DNA from: Zipacnadum sp036504235 | Lineage (GTDB): Bacteria; Armatimonadota; Zipacnadia; Zipacnadales; Zipacnadaceae | Direction: 5' to 3' | Assembly (NCBI GenBank): GCA_036504235.1 | Contig: DASXVN010000009.1 | Location: 1-32,481, forward strand | DNA length: 32,481 bases | Part shown: piece after piece, positions 7,280 through 15,105 of the stretch | Numbering within the stretch: the first letter of the stretch is position 1 | Layout of the letters: every line of letters begins with the position of its first letter | Translations under genes and position numbers: made by a program | Notes under the pieces: model-generated | What the model saw: the letters and a program-made list of their open reading frames with translations, nothing else | What the model was told of the DNA's origin: nothing | Databases searched by the model: none

Positions 7280-7407
7280 GGAGGGGCCGAATGCGAGGAC
7301 GGCCTGCGCAGCAGGCCGCCACAAGCATCCGGCCCACGTTCACCGCTAGCCTTGGGCCGGATACTTGCGGTGTTCGCGTTGCGAACATCCTCGTATTCGG
7401 CCCCTCC
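7280..7407. repeat. Composite cloverleaf repeat, sequence-divergent copy
   Basis: A 128-bp four-way palindrome. The outer stem pairs 7280-7299 with 7388-7407 (20 positions, one G-T pair). An 8-bp hairpin pairs 7300-7307 with 7311-7318. The middle stem pairs 7319-7336 with 7353-7370 (18 positions, two A-C mismatches), its loop containing GCTAGC. A 7-bp hairpin pairs 7371-7377 with 7381-7387. Topology is the same as the copies at 1259, 9131 and 19832 although the sequence is almost entirely different. Confidence 0.85.
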
Positions 7408-7444
7408 AAAGGCCAACGATCCTACTCCTTGCGCAGGGCGCAAT

Positions 7445-8251
7445 CTACGCCTGCGCCACGAAGAACATCCGCTCGGACAGCGGGCCGACCGGGTTGAGCG
7501 TGTAGGCGTCGTAGCTGCGCACGGTCGCAAAGCCCGCCTCGTTCAGCCAGGTCAGCACCTGTTGCTGCTCGTAGGCGCGCTCGTAGTGTACTTCCTCAAA
7601 CTCCTGCGGTCCGCCTGCCCCGCGCCAAAGAAACCACATATCCACCCGGCACAGTTGCCGAGCCTCGTCCCAGTGCGCCTCCCAGCGGTAGTTCATCCGG
7701 GCGGCCGGGTCCAGGTCGTGCTGGGTGAACAGGCCGATGCGCAGGGCGCGGGGGGTGTTGAGGTCGAAAATGAACCGGCCGCCGGGGGCGAGGGCCTCCC
7801 GCACGCGGCGGAAGCACTCCTGCAGGCCGCGCGGGTCCAGGACGTAGTTGAGGCTGTCGTAGAGACAGACGACCAGGTCGAGACTAGCCGGGCGCAGGCC
7901 CAGCGCGGCGGCGTCCATCACCGCCGCCGGCAGCGGCGGCTCGCGGCGGGCGCAGAGCTGGGTCATGGGGAAGGAGAGGTCCGCCCCGACCACCCGGTAG
8001 CCGCGGCGGCGCAACTCCGAGCCGACCCGGCCCGTGCCGCAGGCCAGGTCGAGAACCCGGTGGGTCGGAACCTGCACCAGGCCGACCAGCCGCTCCACGT
8101 AGTCCACCCAGTGGCGGTAGGGCACGCGGGACATCAGCTCATCGTAGTAGGGCGCGATGTCCTCAAACTCGCCGGCGCCGGGCCGCGTGGGCGCGGCCAC
8201 TGGAGCCAACTCCCGCGGGGTCTGGCGACGTTTCCGGCGGGGCCAGGGCAC
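7445..8251 (-). CDS. Class I SAM-dependent methyltransferase
   Basis: A 268-aa cytoplasmic methyltransferase. The motif I loop VLDLACGTGRVG lies at ~66-77, followed by the acidic end of strand 2 (VVGADLS) and the motif 'DLVVCLYDSLNYVLD', a pattern common in small-molecule methyltransferases. Post-motif 'LAPGGRFIFDLNTPRAL' completes the Rossmann core. The start is a GTG at 8251, immediately after the TAG of the isomerase-like gene, so the two are in one transcript and coupled. The N-terminal 20 residues are basic and may be optional; a later start is possible. Substrate unknown. Confidence 0.85.
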   Translation of the reverse strand: MPWPRRKRRQTPRELAPVAAPTRPGAGEFEDIAPYYDELMSRVPYRHWVDYVERLVGLVQVPTHRVLDLACGTGRVGSELRRRGYRVVGADLSFPMTQLCARREPPLPAAVMDAAALGLRPASLDLVVCLYDSLNYVLDPRGLQECFRRVREALAPGGRFIFDLNTPRALRIGLFTQHDLDPAARMNYRWEAHWDEARQLCRVDMWFLWRGAGGPQEFEEVHYERAYEQQQVLTWLNEAGFATVRSYDAYTLNPVGPLSERMFFVAQA

Positions 8252-9061
8252 CTACCACTCTACCCCGGTTTCGGCCAGGAGCCGCCGCAGGGCCAGCACC
8301 GCGCGCTGGCTGGAGACCATCTGGGGCACGTTGTGCGGCTCCAGAATCAGCAGCCCGGAGTAGGAAATGTCCCGCAACTGGCGCAAGATATACCGCCAAT
8401 CCGAGTCGCCCTCCCCCACGTCGGCCACGCGATGGCCCCCCACGCCGCGGACGTAGTCCTTGACGTGGACGTGGACCAGATGCGGCTTGACGACCGGAAA
8501 AGCCTGGGGGCCGGTGCTCTGGCCGCTGGAGGCGTCGTTGCCCGGATCGTAGTTCATCTTGACCGCGGGGTGGCGAATCTCCGAGACCAACTGCGCCACC
8601 AGGGGCGCGCTGGAGGCCACGCACACCGGCTCGTTCTCGATGGCGATGGTCACGCCGCGGGCCTGGGCCTGCTCGCCCATCGCGCGGAATTCCTCCAGCA
8701 GGCGGCCATCCCACTTGCCCCGGTCCTCCTCCGGCACGATGGGCGTGAAGGAGACCATGACCTTAGCCCCCAGCACCTCGCACAGGTCGAGGCTGCGCTC
8801 GAACAGCTCCCCGGCGTGGCGCTCGCGCTCGGTGGAATCCGGCGGCAGCTTGAACAGCCCCGGCGAGATCGAGGGGTAGCTCAGACCCCACTCGTCGGCG
8901 ATCTTGCGGGTCTCGAGCATGTCGGCCTCGCGCATGCCCAGGGGGGCGCGGTGGTTGAACCACATGCGCAGCTCCAGGTAGTCGAGGCCATACAGCGCGG
9001 CCAACTCGCAGGCCAGCCGCGGGGCGGGCGACAGTTCATCCGACAAGCAACCGATTTTCAT
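8252..9061 (-). CDS. Sugar phosphate isomerase/epimerase-like TIM barrel (xylose isomerase-like)
   Basis: A 269-aa protein of the AP-endonuclease 2/xylose-isomerase-like TIM barrel family. It starts MKIGCLSDELSP and contains metal-site-like stretches such as 'IAIENEP', 'NYDPGND', 'VHVHVKDY' and a closing 'ILEPHN'. These are typical of metal-dependent sugar isomerases and epimerases linked with Gfo/Idh/MocA dehydrogenases. The ATG at 9061 is chosen because family members begin M-K-I-G; AAAGGG lies ~11 bases upstream. The 97 codons open upstream are translated repeat. Probably works in sugar or polyol catabolism with the dehydrogenase at 79-1221, by inference. Confidence 0.85.
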   Translation of the reverse strand: MKIGCLSDELSPAPRLACELAALYGLDYLELRMWFNHRAPLGMREADMLETRKIADEWGLSYPSISPGLFKLPPDSTERERHAGELFERSLDLCEVLGAKVMVSFTPIVPEEDRGKWDGRLLEEFRAMGEQAQARGVTIAIENEPVCVASSAPLVAQLVSEIRHPAVKMNYDPGNDASSGQSTGPQAFPVVKPHLVHVHVKDYVRGVGGHRVADVGEGDSDWRYILRQLRDISYSGLLILEPHNVPQMVSSQRAVLALRRLLAETGVEW

Positions 9062-9130
9062 GGTCAGGTATCCCTTTCGTGGGCGGGGCTTGGGTTGGTC
9101 TAGTGCTAAAGGCGAGAACGCGCGATCCGG

Positions 9131-9247
9131 GTAGGGGCGCGTTTTGTTGAGCACGTCAGCGGGCTCGACAACACACGCCCGCTCGCTAGCTGGCAGGCAG
9201 CGTACGGGCGGGTGTTGCGGTGCAGACACCGCACAACGCGCCCCTCC
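9131..9247. repeat. Composite cloverleaf repeat, copy C
   Basis: A 117-bp element. Outer arms GTAGGGGCGCGTT (9131-9143) and AACGCGCCCCTCC (9235-9247) match at 12 of 13. An inner hairpin pairs 9144-9152 with 9163-9171 with one G-T pair; a middle stem pairs 9170-9181 with 9205-9216 apart from one mismatch, and its loop contains GCTAGC. A final hairpin GCGGTG-CAGA-CACCGC occupies 9217-9232. The same CAGA loop closes the last hairpin of the copy at 19832-19942. Confidence 0.82.
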
Positions 9248-9284
9248 GGGAAACGGCAACCGGCGCGGCCTTGCCGACCAAGCT

Positions 9285-9869
9285 CTAGTGCTCGCCCCAC
9301 TTGTTCCAGTAGGCGACTTTCTCCTTGGCGCGCTTGGGCACATGATGCACACCCTCGGCGTCCCGCCAGTATTTCACGTCGTCGCCCGCCATTTCCTCCG
9401 CGACGGCAATTTCCGCCGGATAGCCGAGCGCCAGGACCAGCGCGACCTCGCGATATTTGGGGATCATCAGCGCCTGCTCCACGGGCGGGCGATCCAGCGC
9501 CCCGATCAGGCAGGAGCCTACGCCCTCGTCCAGGGCGGTGAGGATCATGGCCGCCGCGGCGAGGCCCAGGTCCTGCTCGGAGAGCGCGGACTTCAGGGCG
9601 TGGTTGTGCACCAGAACCACGTAGGCGACCGGCTCCTCGCCAGGCCGCGGGCCGCCGTCGGTGAGGTAGCCGGCCCAGCGCGTGTGGGGGAAGATCTCGG
9701 CGCAGACGCGCGGATCGTCCACGGCGATGAACTCCAGCGGCTGAATATTCCCGCCCACCGGCGCCAGCCGCCCGGCGTCGAGGAGCTTGTCCAGCAACTC
9801 ATGCGGCACGGGTTTCTGCTGGAACTTGCGGATGGTGCGGCGTTGCATGACTAGATCGTACACGCTCAT
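9285..9869 (-). CDS. Nitroreductase family FMN-dependent oxidoreductase
   Basis: A 194-aa flavoprotein. The N-terminal 'QRRTIRKFQQKPVP' is the FMN-phosphate binding signature, followed by 'LLDAGRLAPVGGNIQP' and 'AAAAMILTALDEGVGSCLIGALDR', the standard nitroreductase core. The family reduces nitroaromatics, quinones or flavins using NAD(P)H; the natural substrate is not predictable. ATG at 9869 follows AAGGAGG with an 8-base spacer. It is 20 bp downstream of a small membrane protein gene on the same strand and probably cotranscribed with it. Confidence 0.88.
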   Translation of the reverse strand: MSVYDLVMQRRTIRKFQQKPVPHELLDKLLDAGRLAPVGGNIQPLEFIAVDDPRVCAEIFPHTRWAGYLTDGGPRPGEEPVAYVVLVHNHALKSALSEQDLGLAAAAMILTALDEGVGSCLIGALDRPPVEQALMIPKYREVALVLALGYPAEIAVAEEMAGDDVKYWRDAEGVHHVPKRAKEKVAYWNKWGEH

Positions 9870-9889
9870 GATTCCGGCCTCCTTACAGG

Positions 9890-10096
9890 TCACTGCAGCC
9901 TGATCGCCAGGGCAATCAGGTAAGGCAAAGCTGACAGAATCAGCACAATCATCCAAAACCAGGCCAAGGCGCGGCGGCTACGAGTGACCCGGTGCACGCC
10001 GTGCCGGAAGAACAGCCCGTACAGCGCCAGCCCCCCCAGCAGCGCCAGGAGGAAATACACCAGGAACTCCGGATGCGGCAGATCGCGTGGGTCCAT
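9890..10096 (-). CDS. Small two-helix membrane protein
   Basis: A 68-aa hypothetical protein with two hydrophobic helices, about residues 11-30 (FLVYFLLALLGGLALYGLFF) and 43-66. The basic stretch between them (RHGVHRVTRSRR) should face the cytoplasm. It is supported as a real gene by a strong GAGGAGG site eight bases before the ATG at 10096 and by tight spacing to the nitroreductase gene. Family not recognised. Confidence 0.7.
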   Translation of the reverse strand: MDPRDLPHPEFLVYFLLALLGGLALYGLFFRHGVHRVTRSRRALAWFWMIVLILSALPYLIALAIRLQ

Positions 10097-10160
10097 GGGC
10101 GGCTCCTCCTCAGGCTAGCAGACGAGGCGAGTGCGGCGTTTGCTCAGTGGACGGCGAAAC

Positions 10161-10316
10161 GGCCGGGCCCACCCCGCCCTGCGGGCACCCCTCCCGGAGC
10201 GGGAGGGGCTTGTGAGGCGGGAGATCACCCGCCAGCTTAGCGTAAGAGCCTCCGAAAAGCCCCTCCCATTTTGGGAGGGGTGTCCGAGGCGAAGCCGAGG
10301 GCGGGGTGGGCCGGCC
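10161..10316. repeat. Composite cloverleaf repeat, CCCCTCCC family
   Basis: A 156-bp element. The outer arms 10161-10180 and 10298-10316 are complementary over 19 positions with a one-base bulge. Inside are a 9-bp hairpin (10188-10196 with 10200-10208), a middle stem GGGGCTT/AAGCCCC (10205-10211 with 10257-10263) topped by a GGCGGG/CCCGCC hairpin, and a CCCCTCCC/GGGAGGGG hairpin (10260-10267 with 10273-10280). Topology resembles the GTAGGGG family though the sequence differs. A GGCGGGG/CCCCGCC hairpin follows at 10324-10349. No gene in 10097-10362. Confidence 0.8.
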
Positions 10317-10362
10317 AACGGCCGGCGGGGGACGTAGCCCCCGCCCTACAAAAGGCACCAGC

Positions 10363-11241
10363 CTACCTCCGCCACCGCCGCAGCTTCGGCCTTTCCTCCT
10401 GCGGCAGGAGCCGGCGGATCGCGTACATATTGCGCCGGTCGTCCTCCACCGTGCCCGGCGTCTCCATGATGAAGGGCAGCGGCGCCAGGCGGGGATGGTT
10501 GACGATCCGGCGCATCGCCTCACGACCGATATACCCCTTCCCGAGGTGCCAGTGGCGGTCGTGGTGGGTGTGGAAGTCGTAGCGCGAGTCGTTGCAGTGC
10601 AGCACCAGCAGCCGCTCGGGGGTGAACAGTTCGTCCAGGCGCGTCAGGGTGGCCTCCAGGCCCTCCTCGGTGTGAATGGGCAGGCCGGCCGCGAAGGCGT
10701 GGGCGGTATCCAGGCAGAGGCGCAACGGCTCGGCGGCCCCGGCGCGGGCGATCACCTCCGCCAGTTGCTCCAGGTCGCCGCCCAGGGTGTTGCCCGCCCC
10801 CGCGCCGTTTTCCAGCACCAGCGGCACCGTGGTGCGCGAGCGGCGGCGGGCCTCCACCAGGCCCCGGGCCAGGCGCTTGACCGCCGCGGAGACGTGCCCC
10901 TCCGCGCCCGCGGAGCCGCAGTGGAGAATGACCCCGGCCGCGCCCAGCAGTTCCGCCCGGCGCAGTTCCTCGGCCAGATGGTTGATGCTGCGCTCCCCGA
11001 GGACCGGGTCGGCGCTCGCCAGGTTGAGCAGGTAGATGGCGTGGACGAAATGGGGCTGGATATCGGCGGCGAGCAGGGCCGCGCGGAAGGCCGGGGCGAC
11101 CGCCGGGTCCAGCGGCTTGACCGCCCACTGCGAGGGGGAGGTGGTGAACATCTGCACCGTGGTGCAGCGGCGCTCCAGGGCCCGGGGCACGAGGTCCAGG
11201 ACCGACCCGGCAATGGAAACGTGAAAGCCCAGGCGGCGCAT
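10363..11241 (-). CDS. nfo: Deoxyribonuclease IV (endonuclease IV)
   Basis: A 292-aa AP endonuclease that nicks DNA 5' of abasic sites in base excision repair. Diagnostic stretches are GFHVSIAGS at the N-terminus, 'TVQMFTTSPSQW', 'LVLENGAGAGNTLGG', 'LCLDTAHAFAAG', 'LHCNDSRYDFHTHHDRHWHLGKG' and 'IMETPG', covering the trinuclear zinc ligands. Length is close to the usual ~280. The ATG at 11241 follows GGGAG. It starts 3 bp after the stop of a small membrane protein gene, so the two form an operon. Confidence 0.93.
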   Translation of the reverse strand: MRRLGFHVSIAGSVLDLVPRALERRCTTVQMFTTSPSQWAVKPLDPAVAPAFRAALLAADIQPHFVHAIYLLNLASADPVLGERSINHLAEELRRAELLGAAGVILHCGSAGAEGHVSAAVKRLARGLVEARRRSRTTVPLVLENGAGAGNTLGGDLEQLAEVIARAGAAEPLRLCLDTAHAFAAGLPIHTEEGLEATLTRLDELFTPERLLVLHCNDSRYDFHTHHDRHWHLGKGYIGREAMRRIVNHPRLAPLPFIMETPGTVEDDRRNMYAIRRLLPQEERPKLRRWRR

Positions 11242-11244
11242 GGC

Positions 11245-11520
11245 TTACTCCCGGGGCTGGGACTGCCGCCGGCGCTTGGCCTGCAGCGCCCGCAGCGGAT
11301 AGGTGTGCTTCTGGTAGGCGTAGGAGAGCAGGACCCAAATCCACAGCGTCGCGAAGCCGCCCAGCAAGGCCGCGGGCGTGTTCAGCCACCAGGGATAGCC
11401 GGCGCGGAGCAGGCCGAGGTAGACCCCGACCAGGGCGGCGACCACCGCGAACGCGCGGATATAGGGATGAAAGAGCACGCGAAAGAACAGCGGGCTCAGC
11501 GGTAGGTCCGAGCTTTTCAT
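11245..11520 (-). CDS. Small two-helix membrane protein upstream of nfo
   Basis: A 91-aa hypothetical protein with two transmembrane helices (about residues 22-41 and 50-68) and a very basic C-terminal tail (ALQAKRRRQSQPRE). No family recognised. The ribosome site before the ATG at 11520 is weak (GAGG too close). Support comes from its tight junction to nfo and its membrane-protein composition. Confidence 0.6.
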   Translation of the reverse strand: MKSSDLPLSPLFFRVLFHPYIRAFAVVAALVGVYLGLLRAGYPWWLNTPAALLGGFATLWIWVLLSYAYQKHTYPLRALQAKRRRQSQPRE

Positions 11521-11553
11521 AGCCTCAGATTCGCGCTGGAAGGCGAGTTTCCT

Positions 11554-11590
11554 CTGCGCGGAGCAAGACCGGACCGGACGCCCCGCGCAG
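11554..11590. promoter_or_regulatory. Inverted repeat in divergent gap
   Basis: CTGCGCGG (11554-11561) and CCGCGCAG (11583-11590) flank a 21-base loop containing CCGGACCGG. It sits in the 102-bp region between the divergent nfo operon and larC, so it could be an operator for either; it could also be a small repeat. Confidence 0.35.
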
Positions 11591-11622
11591 GGAAGCGGCG
11601 TCTCGGCGGCGAAGATTCACCC

Positions 11623-12828
11623 ATGCGAATTGCTTATCTGGAGTTTGGCAGCGGAATTAGCGGAGACATGTTCCTGGGCGCCCTGGTGGATGCCGGAGCC
11701 CCGGTGGAGGCCCTGCAGGCGGGGCTGGGCAGCCTGCAGGTGCGGCTGGAGGCGGAGAAGGTCAAGCGCGGCGGCCTGCAGGGGACCCTGGTACACGTGC
11801 GGGCGGCGGGCGGCGCGGAGCACGTTCACGAGACGCACCACCATCCGGCCCACCGCAGCTACCAGGAGCTGGCCGACATCCTGGCCGCGCTGGAGCTGGA
11901 CCCGGAGGTGCTGGAGCAGGCGCAGGGGGTGCTGCGGCGGCTGGGGGAGGCCGAGTCGGTGGCCCACGGCGTGCCGGTGGCCGAGGTGCATTTCCACGAG
12001 ATCGGCGGGCTGGATACGCTGGCCGATATCCTGGGGACGCTGGCCGGGCTGCGGGCGCTGGGGATTGAGAAGCTATACGCCGCGCCGCTCCCGCTCTCCC
12101 ACGGGCAGGTGCAGACCGCGCACGGGCTGCTCCCGGTGCCGCCGCCGGCGGTCATGGAGATCGTGCGGGGCGTGCCCACCGTGCCGGTGGATATCGAGGG
12201 GGAGACGGTGACCCCCACGGGCGCGGCGCTGGTGGTGGCCCTGAGCGACTCGATCGGCCCCCGCCCGGCGATGACCCCCACGGCGGTCGGCTACGGCGCA
12301 GGGACGCGGGAGTTCCCCGGCGTGCCCAACCTGGCGCGCCTGGTAGTGGGCGAGGCGGCGGAGAGTTGCGCGGGCCTGGAGGTCCGGGACCTGGCGCTGC
12401 TGGAGACCAACGTGGACGACATGAACCCGGAGCTGGAGCCGGAGCTGCTGGCGCAACTGTTTGCGGCCGGGGCGCTGGACGCCTGGCTGACGCCGATTCA
12501 GATGAAGAAGGGCCGCCCGGCGCTGCTGATCACGGCCCTGGCCTCCCCCCCGGACGCGCCGGCGGTGACCGAGGCGATGCTGCGGCACAGCACCAGTTTC
12601 GGCGTGCGGGTGAGCGACTGCCGGCGGCACTGCCTGCCCCGCGAGATGCGCCAGGTGCAGACGCCCTGGGGGCCGGTGCGGGTAAAGGTGGGCCTGCTGG
12701 CGGGCGAGCGGGTCACGGCCTCCCCGGAGTACGAGGACTGCGCGGCCCGCGCGAAGGAGCACGGCGTGCCGGTAAGGCACGTCTACGCCGCAGCGCTCGG
12801 CAAGGCGATGGAGTTGGGGGAGGAGTAG
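11623..12828 (+). CDS. larC: Nickel insertion protein LarC (nickel-pincer cofactor synthesis)
   Basis: A 401-aa homolog of LarC, the CTP-dependent cyclometallase that inserts nickel into the pyridinium dithiocarboxylate nucleotide to make the NPN cofactor of lactate racemase and relatives. Visible features are the start 'IAYLEFGSGISGDMFLGALVDAG', a histidine-rich segment (HVHETHHHPAHRSY), 'FHEIGGLDTLADILG' and 'LETNVDDMNPE'. It is one continuous frame, unlike the frameshift-fused larC1/larC2 of Lactobacillus plantarum. The Shine-Dalgarno sequence is weak. No larA, larB or larE is in the window, so the pathway partners must lie elsewhere. Confidence 0.9.
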   Translation: MRIAYLEFGSGISGDMFLGALVDAGAPVEALQAGLGSLQVRLEAEKVKRGGLQGTLVHVRAAGGAEHVHETHHHPAHRSYQELADILAALELDPEVLEQAQGVLRRLGEAESVAHGVPVAEVHFHEIGGLDTLADILGTLAGLRALGIEKLYAAPLPLSHGQVQTAHGLLPVPPPAVMEIVRGVPTVPVDIEGETVTPTGAALVVALSDSIGPRPAMTPTAVGYGAGTREFPGVPNLARLVVGEAAESCAGLEVRDLALLETNVDDMNPELEPELLAQLFAAGALDAWLTPIQMKKGRPALLITALASPPDAPAVTEAMLRHSTSFGVRVSDCRRHCLPREMRQVQTPWGPVRVKVGLLAGERVTASPEYEDCAARAKEHGVPVRHVYAAALGKAMELGEE

Positions 12829-12939
12829 GGGCCGTTGCCGTCGGTGGCACCGGCTGCCTGCCCTGAGCCTGTCGAAGGGTCTCGCCGGTGCGCCGTTTCG
12901 GCAGGCCCCGGGCAGGCGCTAGGCCGGCCTCACCCCCGG

Positions 12940-13027
12940 CCCCTCTCCTGGCAGGAGAGGGGAGAACGACAGAGGCAACGGCCCTTCGGCGTTTCCCCTA
13001 TCTCTCTCCCGCTTGCGGGAGAGAGAT
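12940..13027. repeat. Two strong hairpins between convergent larC and mscL
   Basis: CCCCTCTCC (12940-12948) pairs with GGAGAGGGG (12954-12962), and 13000-13012 pairs perfectly with 13015-13027 (13 bp, TT loop). They lie between two convergent genes and may act as a bidirectional terminator. The rest of the 12829-13059 gap holds a GGTGGCACCGGC/GCCGGTGC repeat interrupted by a CCTGAGCCTGTCGAAGG segment (about 12844-12892). No gene seen. Confidence 0.65.
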
Positions 13028-13059
13028 GACGTCAAACGACTGACGGCAAACGCACCCCT

Positions 13060-13509
13060 CTAACCTTCCGCGGGCTCAGCCTCTGCCGGCGGCAGCTCGG
13101 AGGTGCAGTGCGAGCACCGGGTGGCCGCGATGCCCACCTTCTCCAGGCAGAAGGGGCAGTCGCGGTGCGTCGGTTCCGGCTTGGCGCGGAAGCGGTTGAT
13201 GCTCCGCACCAGCAGGAACACGACCAGGGCCACGACCACGAAGGAAATCACTGCGTTGAGGAAGGAGCCGTAAGCGATGACCGGCACGCCCGCCGCCTTG
13301 GCCGCCGCCAGGCTGGTGACGGGCTTGTCCGACAGGTTGATGAAGAGACTGTCGAAGTCCACCTTGCCCAGCAAGAGACCGATGGGCGGCATGATGACCT
13401 CTTTCACCAGCGAGTTGACCACGGCGGTGAAGGCGGCGCCGATGATGATGCCGATGGCCAGGTCTATGACACTGCCTTTGCTGATGAACTCTTTGAACTC
13501 CTTGAACAT
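13060..13509 (-). CDS. mscL: Large-conductance mechanosensitive channel MscL
   Basis: A 149-aa channel that opens on membrane tension to release solutes during hypo-osmotic shock. TM1 (about residues 14-45, 'VIDLAIGIIIGAAFTAVVNSLV') carries the usual pore helix; TM2 is about 79-103. The amphipathic N-terminus MFKEFKEFISKG is typical. The C-terminus carries a CPFC-x10-CSHC zinc-ribbon-like motif, an extension known in part of the MscL family. The start at 13509 follows a textbook AAAGGAGGT site. Confidence 0.95.
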   Translation of the reverse strand: MFKEFKEFISKGSVIDLAIGIIIGAAFTAVVNSLVKEVIMPPIGLLLGKVDFDSLFINLSDKPVTSLAAAKAAGVPVIAYGSFLNAVISFVVVALVVFLLVRSINRFRAKPEPTHRDCPFCLEKVGIAATRCSHCTSELPPAEAEPAEG

Positions 13510-13674
13510 AACTGTTCGACCTCCTTTGTACGGGAAGCGCTGACGGCAGTCTTCGAGTTAAGGTTCACCGTCCGCGGGGCTTCTCCTGCTTCGATCCGCC
13601 CCCCTGAGCCGCGGACAGGCGCTTTCCCCCCCCACCTTTGCGCCCCACGGCCTGCCGGTGTAAGATAGGCCGCT

Positions 13675-15036
13675 ATGAGTTCCGATTCTGCTGCCGGCGA
13701 GCCGCGCGGATGGAAATTCGTCCTGCGGGCGCTGCGCTACCGCAACTATCGTCTGTTCTTCTTCGGGCAGGGCGTTTCGCTCATCGGTACCTGGATGCAG
13801 CGGCTCGCCATGTCCTACCTCATCTATTATCTCACCGGTAGCTACTGGCTGATGGGCGTCGTGGCCTTCCTGAGCATGATTCCCACCTCGATCTTCACCC
13901 CCTTCGCCGGGGTGCTCCTGGATCGCTGGAACCTCCACCGGGTCATCGTCATCACCCAGGCGCTGGCCATGCTCCAGGCCTTCCTCCTGGCGGGTCTGGC
14001 CCTGACCCAGACCGTCACCCCCGGGGAGATCCTGGTGTTGAGCGTCTTCCTGGGCTTGGTGAACGCCTTTGATATGCCGGCGCGCCAGGCCTTTGTGGTG
14101 CAGATGGTGGAGGGGCGCGAGGATCTGAGCAACGCCATCGCGCTCAACTCCACGCTGTTTAACGGCGCGCAACTGGTGGGTCCGGCGGTGGCGGCGGCGG
14201 TCGCGGGAGCCTTCGCCGCGCTGGGCGAGATCAACGCTGCCGGGATGTGCTTTCTGCTCAACGGGGTCAGCTTCGTCGCGGTGATCATCGCGCTCTTGGC
14301 CATGCGCCTGCGGCCGCGGGAGGTGCCTACGCAGCGGCGAGAGGTGCTGGCCGAACTGGTCGAGGGCTTCCGCTACAGCTTCGGCTTTCCCCCGATTCGC
14401 TCCCTGCTGCTGCTGATCGCCACGACCAGCGTGTTCGGGATGTCCTACGCGGTGCTCATGCCGGGGATCGCCCGCCAGGTCTACCACGGGGGGATGCCCA
14501 CGCAGGGCTGGCTGCTCAGCGCCACCGGCGTCGGGGCGCTCTGTGGGGCGCTGTACCTGGCCTCCCGCCGCAAGGTGCCGGGCCTCGAGCGACTCATCGC
14601 CGGCGGCGCGGCCCTCTTTGGCCTGGCGCTGATCGGCTTTTCCGCGGTGAACGTGCTGGGGCTGGGCATGGGGCTGCTGGCGGTGGCGGGCATGGGGCGC
14701 ATGCTCCAGACCGCCTCCTGCAACACCGTGATCCAGACCCTCGCGGAGGAGGACAAGCGGGGCCGCGTGATGGCCTTCTACGCCTGGAGCTTCGCCGGCA
14801 CCGCGCCCCTCGGCAGTCTCCTCGCCGGCGGCGTGGCGCATGTCTGGGGCGCGCCCTTGACCGTGTGGTGCTCGGGCGTCTCCATGCTGATCGCCGCCGG
14901 CCTGTTCTTCGCCGGTCTGCCGCGCTTCCGGCGGCTGGCCCATCCCGTGTACATTGAGCGCGGTCTGATTCCCCCCTCGGAAATCGGCGATCTGCTAGGA
15001 CAGGCCGAGATGGTTCCGCCCCCGCAAGAGGCTTGA
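13675..15036 (+). CDS. MFS transporter (EntS-like), first of tandem pair
   Basis: A 453-aa polytopic membrane protein with about 12 hydrophobic helices. The opening 'FRYRNYRLFFFGQGVSLIGTWMQ'-type motif (here ALRYRNYR...SLIGTWMQRLAMSYL) is the hallmark of the MFS group that includes EntS-like exporters. The motif 'NAFDMPARQAFVVQMV' follows, and the second half has 'ALYLASRRK' and 'EEDKRGRVMAFY'. It probably exports a small molecule by proton antiport. It has a close paralog immediately downstream, sharing most of these motifs. The Shine-Dalgarno sequence is weak. Confidence 0.87.
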   Translation: MSSDSAAGEPRGWKFVLRALRYRNYRLFFFGQGVSLIGTWMQRLAMSYLIYYLTGSYWLMGVVAFLSMIPTSIFTPFAGVLLDRWNLHRVIVITQALAMLQAFLLAGLALTQTVTPGEILVLSVFLGLVNAFDMPARQAFVVQMVEGREDLSNAIALNSTLFNGAQLVGPAVAAAVAGAFAALGEINAAGMCFLLNGVSFVAVIIALLAMRLRPREVPTQRREVLAELVEGFRYSFGFPPIRSLLLLIATTSVFGMSYAVLMPGIARQVYHGGMPTQGWLLSATGVGALCGALYLASRRKVPGLERLIAGGAALFGLALIGFSAVNVLGLGMGLLAVAGMGRMLQTASCNTVIQTLAEEDKRGRVMAFYAWSFAGTAPLGSLLAGGVAHVWGAPLTVWCSGVSMLIAAGLFFAGLPRFRRLAHPVYIERGLIPPSEIGDLLGQAEMVPPPQEA

Positions 15037-15061
15037 CCTCGCGGCGGCCCGGGCGCAGAAT
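15033..15061 (+). promoter_or_regulatory. Weak candidate promoter overlapping the stop of the first MFS gene
   Basis: TTGACC (15033-15038) and CAGAAT (15056-15061) are separated by 17 bp. The -35 overlaps the TGA stop. The second MFS gene starts 45 bp further on. The -10 match is 4/6, so this is tentative. Confidence 0.3.
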
Positions 15062-15105
15062 GGGCGGGATAGACCCAGACTACCCTTTGGTTGTGCGATG
15101 AATCC

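Noticed and set aside
7238..9103. A 621-codon open frame on the plus strand, antisense to the methyltransferase and isomerase genes
   Set aside because: High GC third positions keep the antisense frame open. The translation has no recognisable domain and runs through repeat DNA, while the minus-strand genes have clear families and ribosome sites.
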